NCBI RefSeq assembly: GCF_003116095.1
Contig: NZ_LGRA01000008.1
Coordinates: 427,792 to 491,791 of the forward strand
Length of the DNA stretch: 64,000 nucleotides
Source: Azospirillum sp. TSO35-2
Lineage (GTDB): Bacteria > Pseudomonadota > Alphaproteobacteria > Azospirillales > Azospirillaceae
Direction: 5' to 3'
The position numbers and the translations under genes were made by a program. Below the pieces are notes generated by a model that ran no database searches, was not told the DNA's origin, and saw only the letters and a program-made list of their open reading frames with translations. The stretch's first letter is position 1. Each line of letters opens with the position of its first letter. Shown here piece after piece: positions 29,254 to 37,217 of this stretch.

Positions 29254-30618
29254 TCATCCAGGAACAAGGAGTTGATCTGGAACGATCATCCCCTTCGGCT
29301 GCACCTGACTTTCGCTCGGCTGCCCGGCCCGCGAGGGGCTAACGCTGGGCTTTGGCGTTGCCGACCGCCTTCGCGGTTCGCTTGGCGCCTTACGACGACC
29401 CGAAACGGTCGCCGACGACAGGGTCGCCAGCGCTCGGCGCAGAATGTTGCGCGCCGCGTTGGCGTCCGCGTTGTCCTCGTGTCCGCACCGGACGCAGCGG
29501 AACTCGGCCTGGGATCGGCGGTTCTCTGCATCCACATGCCCGCAGGCAGGGCAGGTGCGGCTGGTGTCTCGGGGATCGACGGCCACCACCATGCCGCCGC
29601 GCGCCGTGACCTTGTAGGTTAGCAGCAGGCGGAATTGGCCGGGCGAGACGTCGAGAAGGGATCGGTTCAGCCCGGCCTTGGCCTTCACGTTGCAGCCGGG
29701 CTGTTCGACCGTGCCGGCCGCCGACGCCGTCATGTTCCGGACCCGCAGGTCTTCGATCGCCACCAAACCGTACCGGCTGGCGAGGTCTGTCGTCACCTGA
29801 TGCAGTTGGGCCTTCCGGCGGGCGGAGATGCGCCGGGCAATGACGGCCAGCTTCTCGCGGCGCTTTGCCCGCCGTCGCGATCCGCGCCTGCAGCGGGACA
29901 GTTCCCGTTGCAGACGGCGGCGACGTTTCTCCAGATGCGGCGGTGTTCGATCCACCGCCAGCGCCTCCCCCTCGCTGGTCATCAGCGGCACCGCCACACC
30001 GACGTCAATCCCGACAGCTCCGCCAGGGGCTGGTCGAGGCGTCAGCACGATCTCGGCAGCGACGCAGATGAACCAGCGATCTCCCTCCCTAACGACCGTT
30101 GCCGTCTTGGCTTCGCCGCGGATGTGGGCGTGCTTCACCCACTCGATGCGCCCGATCTTCGGCAGCTTCACCGAGTCGCGACCGAACACGACCAGCATGT
30201 AGAACGGATGCGTCTCGGATTTCCGATGCTGGAACACCCGGAACTGGAAGCTCTCGTTCTGGTGCTTTCGCCGCGGGGACGGGTAGCGGGCGCGGCCGGC
30301 GAAGAAGTTCTGGAATGCCTTGTCGAGGTCGCGCAGCCCCGCCATCAGGATGTCGGCCGGGCAATCGGCCAGACAGTCGAATTCGGCTCGGGCATGCTTC
30401 AGGTCCAGGCTCTGCCGATTGGCATTGAAGCGGCAGTCCCGCCGGTGCCAATCGGTTCCCGCTGGCCGGCCGTACCACTGCCGTTGCTGGAGGGCCGCGT
30501 TGTAGACGGCCCGCACAGCCCCGCACCAGGACCGCATGCGCGCATCCTGTTCCGCCGTCGGGTAGAGGCGGAACTTGAAGGTGCGCATGACGGTCCGGTT
30601 CGGCGAAGCCTCGGCCAT
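29254..30618 (-). CDS. tnpB: TnpB-type RNA-guided nuclease (IS605 OrfB family)
   Basis: A 454-residue RuvC nuclease of the IS200/IS605 OrfB/TnpB family, the ancestors of Cas12. The N-terminal domain begins MRTFKFRLYPTAEQ. RuvC-I is GIDVGVAVPL (Asp205), RuvC-II is VAIEDLRVRNM (Glu289), and RuvC-III is NADANAARNIL (Asp385). A zinc ribbon CPACG/CVRCG (Cys356, 359, 375, 378) lies between RuvC-II and RuvC-III. All catalytic residues are intact, so it is likely active. No TnpA transposase is present. The low-complexity last 50 residues overlap the place where TnpB guide-RNA scaffolds are encoded, and the repeat array follows at once. Confidence 0.92.
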   Translation of the reverse strand: MAEASPNRTVMRTFKFRLYPTAEQDARMRSWCGAVRAVYNAALQQRQWYGRPAGTDWHRRDCRFNANRQSLDLKHARAEFDCLADCPADILMAGLRDLDKAFQNFFAGRARYPSPRRKHQNESFQFRVFQHRKSETHPFYMLVVFGRDSVKLPKIGRIEWVKHAHIRGEAKTATVVREGDRWFICVAAEIVLTPRPAPGGAVGIDVGVAVPLMTSEGEALAVDRTPPHLEKRRRRLQRELSRCRRGSRRRAKRREKLAVIARRISARRKAQLHQVTTDLASRYGLVAIEDLRVRNMTASAAGTVEQPGCNVKAKAGLNRSLLDVSPGQFRLLLTYKVTARGGMVVAVDPRDTSRTCPACGHVDAENRRSQAEFRCVRCGHEDNADANAARNILRRALATLSSATVSGRRKAPSEPRRRSATPKPSVSPSRAGQPSESQVQPKGMIVPDQLLVPG

Positions 30619-30840
30619 GGCTCGTACACTCCAACGAGCGTGGCGTCCGCCTGCGCATTCCTGCGCGGCGCGGGCAACCTCAAGCGGACAGGGTCGCGCT
30701 GGAGATGCGAGGTGTCGACCGGCGGGGACGGGGTAACGCTGCTTTCATGCCAGCGTCGGCGCGGCCTTCATTCGATGGGGGGAGGTGCGGGGCGCTTCCT
30801 CCTTGGCAGAGCGTTGCCGAGACGCACGATCATGTCGGTG
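30619..30840. other. Gap between lipoprotein and tnpB genes
   Basis: No gene is supported in these 222 bases. They should hold the tnpB promoter and, if tnpB came in as a separate element, its upstream end, but no palindrome like that at 28951-28980 is visible. GGAG precedes the tnpB ATG. Confidence 0.4.
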
Positions 30841-31233
30841 TCACTGTGCCATGCAGCCCTCGACGGCATACGCGCACTGCTCGCCAGCCGTCAGCAGACC
30901 ACCAGTGCGGCCCAAGTAGTTTATCCGGCTCACCCGCCCGTCGCTCATCACCACGTTGACGGTGCAGTTCCTGGCGCGGGATTTCGTGAAGGCAAAGTTC
31001 GAACCGCCGGTCGTCACCGAGTCATACGTTCCTGGCGCCGACACATAGGTCCAGACCTCTGTCCTGCCTTCAGTGGCACGAGACGTCGGCGCTCCCATGC
31101 ACGACAGGATATTTTCGCGGCTCATGCCGACGAGTTGCGTCTTTGCCGCCTCTGCGGTTTGCGCGCGTTGAACGGAGCAGCCTGAGACAGCCATCACCGC
31201 ACCGATACCGACAATCAACAGCCCCTTGCGCAT
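30841..31233 (-). CDS. Small lipoprotein
   Basis: A 130-residue lipoprotein. The signal peptide MRKGLLIVGIGAVMAVSGCS ends in a lipobox with Cys19. The mature part has a TKTQLVGMSRENILSCMGAP-type segment resembling SmpA/OmlA-like or BamE-like small lipoproteins, with two further cysteines and a C-terminal ECxYA..GC pair. The ATG has GGAG upstream. It is cargo unlike the replication genes, and may modify the envelope. The frame is open upstream, but only this start makes sense. Confidence 0.75.
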   Translation of the reverse strand: MRKGLLIVGIGAVMAVSGCSVQRAQTAEAAKTQLVGMSRENILSCMGAPTSRATEGRTEVWTYVSAPGTYDSVTTGGSNFAFTKSRARNCTVNVVMSDGRVSRINYLGRTGGLLTAGEQCAYAVEGCMAQ

Positions 31234-31421
31234 TTGCTTCTCCGTGTCGGCGCGCGAGCATCCATTGCACTTCGCAACTCGATCATGCGAACGCACACGT
31301 TCAAAGTCGATACCCGGGATCATTGTAGCGCTGCGACAATCTGGCGAAACGAGACAGGGACGCCTGCCACCCGGCATGGTGTCGTGGCGGGCGCGGCTAT
31401 CGGTGGGCGAGGGCCGGTCGT

Positions 31422-31620
31422 TCATGCCCGGCCGGGCTTCCGCTTGGTCCGGCCGCTGGCGGCCTCGCCCTCCTTGCGCTGGACGAACAGCCGCCCGGCC
31501 TGCATCGCCGCGACCCGGTTGATGTAGCGGCCGCAGTCGAACCGCTGGCCGTCGGACATCAAGGTGAGGGTGAGCTTCTACGGGCCGGCCTGGACAACGA
31601 TGATCGAGGAGGGGGCGGGT
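31422..31620 (-). pseudogene. Small gene broken by a TAG stop
   Basis: Read leftward from just after the XRE gene, a continuous frame gives SSIIVVQAGP, then TAG (31578-31580), then KLTLTLMSDGQRFDCGRY and a further 30 residues ending at 31422. The two parts fit as one strand-rich small protein with a Tyr codon changed to TAG. The second half alone could start at the ATG at 31559 (45 residues), but it lacks a ribosome site. Confidence 0.4.
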
Positions 31621-31621
31621 T

Positions 31622-31852
31622 CTATCCGAAGACCTCCGTATTGGCATTCGGCGGACAAACGCACCCCTCCGCCGTGAACCGTACACCTGCGACTTCGAAT
31701 GCCTGCTGAAGGGCGGCAATGGTTCGGGACTGCATGCCAGCGCCGCCTTCGAACCGCGTGACTGTAGCAGGCGCGACATCGGCTTTCGCGGCGAGATCCC
31801 GGACTCCCCAGCCAACTGCGGCCCGGGCCATCCTGCATTGGACAGGAGTCAA
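31622..31852 (-). CDS. XRE-family HTH regulator
   Basis: A 76-residue DNA-binding protein with a lambda-repressor-like five-helix domain: CRMARAAVGWGVRDLAAKA, then VAPATVTRFEGG and SRTIAALQQAFEVAGV. It has no dimerisation domain beyond it. It faces the divergent gene at 31968; the 115 low-GC bases between them probably hold the operators. It may be the element's repressor or a second regulator. Confidence 0.85.
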   Translation of the reverse strand: MTPVQCRMARAAVGWGVRDLAAKADVAPATVTRFEGGAGMQSRTIAALQQAFEVAGVRFTAEGCVCPPNANTEVFG

Positions 31853-31967
31853 AGCGCACCTCGTTCTATAATTTTAGCACACTGCGCTCTTTTCGGCTTG
31901 ATGCGCTGCGCTGAACTGAGTACATTGTACTCACAACTCAGCACAACTCAAGCTTCCCGAGGCTCCC

Positions 31968-32345
31968 ATGATCTGCCGAGCCAAGCTGTTCCGCCTCGCA
32001 TGGTCCACCGCCCGCAGCATGTCGCTGTGCAACAAGACCAGCCCGCGCCGGGAGTTCGCCTATGCCCTGAAGCTCGCCTGGAAGGAAATGAAGAAGCGCG
32101 CCGGCATCGAGGCGATGTACGCCCGCCAGACGCCGGAGAAGATGGCCGCCGACCGTGCCGCGCTGCTGGAGACCCAGGCCCGCGCCCAACCGCTTTGGGA
32201 TGCCCAGGACGCCGCCGCCCGCGCCAAGGCCAACAACGGGCTGAGCCCGCAGCTCAACGCCGCCGCGGCCCGCGCAGAGCGCCGCTTCGGCTGCAAGATG
32301 TACGGTGGCGGTTATGGCTCCGTGAAGTACACCGCCTGCCATTGA
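31968..32345 (+). CDS. Element protein of unknown function (125 aa)
   Basis: An early phage-type small protein, with REFAYALKLAWKEMKKRAG near residues 28-46 and a C-terminal Gly/Tyr-rich end. Family unknown. Divergent from the XRE regulator and therefore a likely target of it. Confidence 0.6.
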   Translation: MICRAKLFRLAWSTARSMSLCNKTSPRREFAYALKLAWKEMKKRAGIEAMYARQTPEKMAADRAALLETQARAQPLWDAQDAAARAKANNGLSPQLNAAAARAERRFGCKMYGGGYGSVKYTACH

Positions 32346-32526
32346 TCGGCCGCCGGCGGAGAGCTGCGCCTTGAGTCGCAAAATTGCACACCGGCACCCC
32401 GTTCTTACGCCGCCACGTCCCGCTTAACCTCGCCTGATCCAGGGCGACCAGTTCCCGCCATCCACCCCATCACCGCGCACCGTGCCGTCCGGCGCGAACG
32501 CCCCCGCCTTGCCTGGAGGATCCCGC

Positions 32527-33372
32527 ATGAGCCGCCTCGCCCTGTTCGCCACCGCCGCAGCGGTTGCCGCCACCATCGCCGCCGGCGCCGCCTCCTTCGC
32601 CAGCCAGCAGCCGGGGCCTGCCCCGGTGCTGCGCATCGCAACCGAGGGCGCCTTCGCGCCGTGGAACGCCACCGCCGCCGACGGCAAGCTGATCGGCTTC
32701 GAGATCGACCTCGCCAACGACCTGTGTCGCCGGATGCAGGTCCGGTGCAACGTCATCGCCCAGGATTGGACCGGCATCCTGCCCGGCCTGCAACAGGGCC
32801 AGTACGACGCCGTCATGGCCGGTGTGACCGTCACCGCCGAGCGGGCCGAGGCTGTGGACTTTAGCCGCGCCTATGCCGCCGACCCCGCCGTCTTCGCGGT
32901 GCGGCCGGGCTCGACGCTGGCCGACTCCATGCCCGACCTGGACCGCGCCGACCTTTCGACGGAAGCCGGCCGGAACATCGCCAGCAGCGCCGCCCGCGCC
33001 CTGGACGGGAAGGTGATCGCCGTGCAGGCCTCGACCATCCACGCCCACATGATCGAGACGCTGTTCCCCCGCGTCCGGCTGCGCTTCTACGAGACGGTGG
33101 ACGCCGCGGCCCTGGACCTTGCCGCCGGCCGCGTCGACGCGATGCTGACCGCCCGGACGTCGGTGGAGGCCCTGCGTGCCGCTGGCGGGCACCTGATCCC
33201 GGCCGGCCCTGCCTTCAGTGGCGGCCCGTTGGGCGGAGGCGTGGCTGTTGCCGTAAGGAAGGGCGACCAGTTGTCCGCCCGCTTCACCCAGGCCATCGCC
33301 AATGCCGCCGAGGACGGCACCACCGCGCGCCTGTCCGGCCGCTGGTTCGGTGCCGACCTGTCGACCCGCTGA
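32527..33372 (+). CDS. Periplasmic amino-acid-type binding protein
   Basis: A 281-residue exported protein of the family 3 solute-binding fold. The signal peptide covers about residues 1-24. LRIATEGAFAPWNATAADGK opens the first lobe, with GFEIDLANDLCRRM and QDWTGILPGLQQGQYDAVMAG following. The hinge and second lobe are complete. No ABC permease or ATPase genes are nearby, so it is an orphan. GGAGGA precedes the ATG. It is likely cargo, perhaps feeding a chromosomal transporter or sensor. Confidence 0.85.
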   Translation: MSRLALFATAAAVAATIAAGAASFASQQPGPAPVLRIATEGAFAPWNATAADGKLIGFEIDLANDLCRRMQVRCNVIAQDWTGILPGLQQGQYDAVMAGVTVTAERAEAVDFSRAYAADPAVFAVRPGSTLADSMPDLDRADLSTEAGRNIASSAARALDGKVIAVQASTIHAHMIETLFPRVRLRFYETVDAAALDLAAGRVDAMLTARTSVEALRAAGGHLIPAGPAFSGGPLGGGVAVAVRKGDQLSARFTQAIANAAEDGTTARLSGRWFGADLSTR

Positions 33373-33389
33373 CCGCCAAAACGACGAAC

Positions 33390-33413
33390 GCCCGGCCGCG
33401 GGAACGGTCGGGC
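33390..33413 (+). terminator. Hairpin after the binding-protein gene
   Basis: Nine-base arms GCCCGGCCG and CGGTCGGGC with one wobble pair and a six-base loop sit 18 bases after the stop. No T tract follows, so termination is only likely. Confidence 0.45.
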
Positions 33414-33475
33414 GCCCACCGAAGGCACTGCAGACGCGGTGCCATCCGTTGACCCCCATGGAACCGAAATAAACC

Positions 33476-34771
33476 ATGACGATCAAACCCGAACATACCC
33501 CGGCCGAAGCCGAACGCAACACCGCTCCCTTCCGCGCCTCGCTGCTGGCGACGACCACGATTCCCGCGTTGGGGATGACCTTCCGGGAAGCCGCCGACCA
33601 GACGCGTGCGCTGCTGGAGACGTTCGCCGCCATCCCGGAGGAGGATAAGGCCGCCCAGGAAGCCCGCGGGAAGGCATGGGAACAACTGCACGATGCCATC
33701 TTGGCCACCCCCGCCCAGACCTTCGGCGATCTCTTCGCCAAGGTGGAGCGGATGGGATGCGGCGACATCGGCATGGAGTTCTTTGACCTGGAGCAGGCGG
33801 AGAAGGAGGGGCTCGCACGCGACGTGCAAAGCCTCCTCCCCCAGATCATCGCCGCCGCCAGCGCCGACGCCGAGATCTTCGCCGCCTTCGAGCGGTGGAA
33901 GCGGTCCGTCACGGAGTTGGTCCGGCGCCCGGCCGACATCGACGACGACACCTTTGCCGGACTGTGCAAGGAGGTGGACGCGGTCGCCCTCAAGGTCATC
34001 GCGCCCGCGCCCGTGACCATGGAGGGGCTGGCGGCCCAGATTTACACCATGCTCCACCTGGAGCACTCAGGCACGATGGAGGACCCGACGGACATCGCGT
34101 TCTGCCCGCCCTTCGACTCCGACAATCCGCACACCCTGGCAATCCACACCATCGTCAACCGGGTGAAGCTGCTGGGCAAGGCCCGCGTCGTCGGGCCGGC
34201 GCCCAGCACAGAACTGCGGAAGGCGTGGGACGAGCTGGTCGCTCTCGACGCCGAGGTGACGACGCTCCCCGGGGAGGCGCTGGACAATGGCGAGTATGAC
34301 GCCATCGCCGAGCGCTCGCGCGACGCCGCCCGCCGGGTTCTGGCCGCGCCGGCGCACACCGTCGGGGATCTGGAGATCCTGGCCAAGCTCGCCCTGCGCT
34401 CCCTGATCTTCCACTTCGGCGTCGATGAGGCCCAGGTGCGGGCGTGGCTCACCGATGGCGACCTGCCGGGCGACGACGAGCGGGACTCCCTTGCCGCCCT
34501 GTGGCGTGTGGCGAAGGGGCTGCGGAACCTGACCAAGGCCGCCCCCCACATCCACCTTGCGGGGGCCAACGACCAGCGCCAGGACGTCGACGTCTTCGCC
34601 GACACGATCGCCGCCTTCGAGGCCGAGGCGCCCGCCACGCTGGCCCTGCCGCAGGAGCCGACCGGCCGCATGGTCGACGCCGGCGCCAGCGCCGCCGGCA
34701 TCACCCCGGCGCAGTTCCAGGCAGCCTACGCCGCCGCGGTGGAGGCCCTGAAGCTGGAGCGCGCCGCATGA
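33476..34771 (+). CDS. Element protein of unknown function (431 aa)
   Basis: A helical, acidic cytoplasmic protein. It contains internal repeats built on PAQTFGDLFAKVERM (near 78), PVTMEGLAAQIYTM (near 180) and PAHTVGDLEILAKLAL (near 284), each preceded by a Trp/Leu helix. This points to a multi-helical repeat scaffold. No family is recognised. The last codons overlap the next gene (ATGA), so the two probably work together. Confidence 0.65.
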   Translation: MTIKPEHTPAEAERNTAPFRASLLATTTIPALGMTFREAADQTRALLETFAAIPEEDKAAQEARGKAWEQLHDAILATPAQTFGDLFAKVERMGCGDIGMEFFDLEQAEKEGLARDVQSLLPQIIAAASADAEIFAAFERWKRSVTELVRRPADIDDDTFAGLCKEVDAVALKVIAPAPVTMEGLAAQIYTMLHLEHSGTMEDPTDIAFCPPFDSDNPHTLAIHTIVNRVKLLGKARVVGPAPSTELRKAWDELVALDAEVTTLPGEALDNGEYDAIAERSRDAARRVLAAPAHTVGDLEILAKLALRSLIFHFGVDEAQVRAWLTDGDLPGDDERDSLAALWRVAKGLRNLTKAAPHIHLAGANDQRQDVDVFADTIAAFEAEAPATLALPQEPTGRMVDAGASAAGITPAQFQAAYAAAVEALKLERAA

Positions 34772-36015
34772 CCATCGTTGCTTTCCCCACCCAGGAGCGG
34801 GGCGCCCAGCGCCCCGCCGTCCGGCCGGAGACCACCATCGCCCGGCTGACGCTGAGCGAGGCGACGGACTGGCAACGCGCCATCATCGCGGAATGCCGGC
34901 GACAGCGCGTGCTGACGCCCTCCCTGCCCACCTTCCTGAAACGGGCAGGGCTCATAGACCGCTGTACCTTCCTGTCCAGCACCGGGCCGGCCGACCCGCT
35001 GTGCTTCCGGCATCTGGGGGTTCCGACCCTGTCGGTTCTGGGGCGCGCCTGGGGCCGGGCCGTCATCAACCAGCCCGACGAAGCGGATCCCCATGTCGAG
35101 TTCGCCCACAGCATCGGCGCCCAATATGCCGAGAGCATCGGCGCCGGTGAGGCGGTCTTCAACCGGGTGACCGTCTCGGGCGTCGGCCGGCCCTTCGTCT
35201 ACACCCACGCCCTTTATGGATGGGAGGACCGAGGCCGCCGCGCCGTGCTGTCCGCCGTCGACGTCCAGACGCTGCATTGACCAGACCGGGCGAAGGGTCC
35301 TCGTTTCCAGGGTATCCTTCCTGGCCGCGTCCTGCAGGTCGAGCAGCACCGCCGGCCGGTTCCAGCGCATGAAGTGGAGCGGCAGCCGCCCGACGCCCGC
35401 CTGCTGGTAGAGCACCGCGGGCAGGGGCTCCAGCAGCGCCCGGCCGGCGCAGCGGCGCGCCCATACCGGCACCGTCTCCGGATCGACCAGCCCGACCACC
35501 CACCGCGGCGACCAGCGGTCCAGCGCCACCAGACGCGCCACGGCGCCCAGCAGGTGGAACAACCCGCGTCCGCGCCAGTCCGGCCGGTTCCAGCCGGCGA
35601 CGATCCAGGCCACCGCCCCGCGCGTCTCATGCGCCGCCGGCGAGGCGCAAAACCCGAACTCTTCCGACGGAGCAGCACCAGGATCATGGAACGCCGTCAG
35701 GGCCCCGACCCGGGCACCGAAGCTGACCGCCGAGCAGTCGAGCAGCACCACGCCGTGGGTGGCGACGAACTCGCCCTGGGCATCGACCGCGGCCACCCAG
35801 AAGGACGGCGCCGCCGCCGGCCGGGGGAGGAGCGGGAACCAGTCGCCGCGGTGCCGGGCGTTCAGCCGCTCCAGCGCCTCCCAGTCCTCGACCAGCACCA
35901 GCGTGATGCCGATCGCCAGCCCGGCCGCGCACAGGACATCGCGCGCAGCGCACAGCACCGGCCCGTGCGGACTTCCTTGCAGGGGCATCGTCTCCACCAA
36001 CCACCGTTCGGCCAT
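34726..36015 (-). CDS. GNAT-like acetyltransferase with antisense extension
   Basis: As read, 429 residues. The first 245 (down to about 35281) look like a real enzyme: MAERWLVETMPLQG, an acetyl-CoA-binding motif WRGRGLFHLLGAVARL near 150, and a C-terminal WNRPAVLLDL. The remaining 185 residues lie opposite the 170-aa gene and have the composition of an antisense shadow. The real stop may have been lost. GAGGGACAGG precedes the ATG at 36015. GNAT assignment rests on the RxxGxG motif, so substrate is unknown. Confidence 0.55.
   Translation of the reverse strand: MAERWLVETMPLQGSPHGPVLCAARDVLCAAGLAIGITLVLVEDWEALERLNARHRGDWFPLLPRPAAAPSFWVAAVDAQGEFVATHGVVLLDCSAVSFGARVGALTAFHDPGAAPSEEFGFCASPAAHETRGAVAWIVAGWNRPDWRGRGLFHLLGAVARLVALDRWSPRWVVGLVDPETVPVWARRCAGRALLEPLPAVLYQQAGVGRLPLHFMRWNRPAVLLDLQDAARKDTLETRTLRPVWSMQRLDVDGGQHGAAASVLPSIKGVGVDEGPADARDGHPVEDRLTGADALGILGADAVGELDMGIRFVGLVDDGPAPGAPQNRQGRNPQMPEAQRVGRPGAGQEGTAVYEPCPFQEGGQGGRQHALSPAFRDDGALPVRRLAQRQPGDGGLRPDGGALGAPLLGGESNDGHAARSSFRASTAAA
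34768..35280 (+). CDS. PAS-like element protein (170 aa)
   Basis: Unknown function. The central part (RLTLSEATDWQRAIIAECRR, TLSVLGRAWGRAVIN, PFVYTHALYGWEDRGRRAVL) resembles the alphaproteobacterial PAS-like proteins of about 170 residues, but the match is by impression only. It is coupled by ATGA to the gene before it. The opposite strand is open along its whole length. Confidence 0.6.
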   Translation: MTIVAFPTQERGAQRPAVRPETTIARLTLSEATDWQRAIIAECRRQRVLTPSLPTFLKRAGLIDRCTFLSSTGPADPLCFRHLGVPTLSVLGRAWGRAVINQPDEADPHVEFAHSIGAQYAESIGAGEAVFNRVTVSGVGRPFVYTHALYGWEDRGRRAVLSAVDVQTLH

Positions 36016-36110
36016 GCCTGTCCCTCGCTCCCGAAGCGTTCGAATGCGAGGGATCTCCACCACAGCCGTTGCCGCTCCGTCCCACGGTCCCATGATGGGA
36101 GGCGGTTCCC

Positions 36111-36668
36111 ATGACCGCCAGCGCCGCATGGCGCCGGTGGCGCGCGGTGCGGATCGAGTTGGCGGAGCTGCTGGCCGAGCAGGAGCGACAACACCGCAAA
36201 CAGGTCGCCCCGGTGGTGCTGGTCGGACGACGGCGTTACAGCGAGGCCGCCCAGTTGCACGCGATTCCGGCACCGGGCTGGACCGCGATCAGCGACGAGG
36301 CCGCCCGGCGGTTCCGGATGATGGTCGCCACCAAGGCCGCGCGTCTCAGCAGCGCCAGGTCGGCACCGGGAGCGCCCAGCGCCTCGGCGTGGCGTGTCCG
36401 CCGGCTGGAGTTGGAGGCGCGGCGCCTCGCCGCCGAGATCCAGACCCGGCCCGTCGCTGGCACCGCCGACATCCTGGTGCGACTCGACGTCATCGCCGCC
36501 ATGTGGGGGCCGGACGGTACGATCACCGAGCCTGGGGCGCCTCTTGTCGAGGTGCTGGCGCTGCTGGACGAGATCGCCCGAGGCGCACCATCATTCCAGC
36601 CAACGTGGGGGCGCTGCCGGCAGGTTATCCTCGTATCCACCCAGTTTGGCGAGGAGATTGGCAACTAA
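36111..36668 (+). CDS. Element protein of unknown function (185 aa)
   Basis: An Arg/Ala-rich, mainly helical protein with a conserved-looking central helix pair (RVRRLELEARRLAAEIQ). GGGAGG precedes the ATG. It is divergent from the GNAT-like gene, with 95 bases between them. Not recognised. Confidence 0.55.
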   Translation: MTASAAWRRWRAVRIELAELLAEQERQHRKQVAPVVLVGRRRYSEAAQLHAIPAPGWTAISDEAARRFRMMVATKAARLSSARSAPGAPSASAWRVRRLELEARRLAAEIQTRPVAGTADILVRLDVIAAMWGPDGTITEPGAPLVEVLALLDEIARGAPSFQPTWGRCRQVILVSTQFGEEIGN

Positions 36669-36747
36669 GCTCAGCCTCAGCAAGAAGGTTGGGTTCGCAA
36701 TGACATGCTACCCTCCCATTCCAACCGCCAGTCCAGCAAAGCGGGCC

Positions 36748-36780
36748 AAGTGGTAACCCATTGTGGTAGAAATACCACTT
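36748..36780. promoter_or_regulatory. Inverted repeat upstream of the toxin-antitoxin pair
   Basis: AAGTGGTA (36748-36755) and TACCACTT (36773-36780) are perfect eight-base arms 17 bases apart, about 60 bases upstream of the promoter. It may be a second binding site for the antitoxin, or the end of the incoming low-GC segment. Confidence 0.45.
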
Positions 36781-36806
36781 AATCCCTATTGTTGTTAAGC
36801 TTTTAC

Positions 36807-36845
36807 CTATCATATTGACAGCCAATTCGCCTATCAATATGGTAG
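36807..36845 (+). promoter_or_regulatory. Promoter-operator of the toxin-antitoxin operon
   Basis: TTGACA (36815-36820), 17 bases, then TATGGT (36838-36843) make a strong promoter. It is covered by an inverted repeat, CTATCATATTGA (36807-36818) and TCAATATGGTAG (36834-36845), with one mismatch. This fits autorepression by the downstream HTH antitoxin. Confidence 0.72.
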
Positions 36846-36878
36846 TCGCCGCATCGGATGGCCGTTGGGCGAGGGATC

Positions 36879-37217
36879 ATGGCAGGCGAGGTCAGCAAGA
36901 AGAATGTGCTCGAGTTTCGCCTCACGCCGAAGAAAGCAGAACAGCAGATCAAGCAGCTTGCCGGGGCCTCTGAAAACGTGATCCTAGGGTATCACACCGG
37001 GGAGCGACAGGATGAACGAGATATCTTCGATGAAGATGTGTTTAGGATACTCCGCACGGGTGTTGTTATGGAGCAACCAACGAAAACGGCGCGCGGAGAG
37101 TGGAAGTGTAAGATGGTAAAACGGCTGCGTGGCAATAGAGATGCGGGCGCCGTGACCATTATTATGCTGAACGGTAAACTGTTTGTGAAGACTGTAGAGT
37201 GGGAGGATCTGAAATGA
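36879..37217 (+). CDS. DUF4258-type toxin
   Basis: A 112-residue basic protein with the DUF4258 pattern: NVILGYHTGERQDERDI near 43, DVFRILRTGVV, KCKMVKRLRGNRDAGAVTII, and a C-terminal VKTVEWED. DUF4258 is related to RelE/MqsR-like RNase toxins. The gene is AT-richer than the surroundings. ATG 36879 with GAGGG upstream is preferred to the ATG at 36858. It is coupled by ATGA to the HTH partner, and the toxin comes first, as in mqsRA. Confidence 0.8.
   Translation: MAGEVSKKNVLEFRLTPKKAEQQIKQLAGASENVILGYHTGERQDERDIFDEDVFRILRTGVVMEQPTKTARGEWKCKMVKRLRGNRDAGAVTIIMLNGKLFVKTVEWEDLK

Noticed and set aside
29635..31185. Rightward 516-codon frame opposite tnpB and the lipoprotein gene
   Set aside because: tnpB has complete catalytic motifs on the minus strand, so this is a shadow.
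31226..31527. Rightward frames near the lipoprotein promoter
   Set aside because: They overlap the lipoprotein ribosome site region and a better leftward coding pattern.
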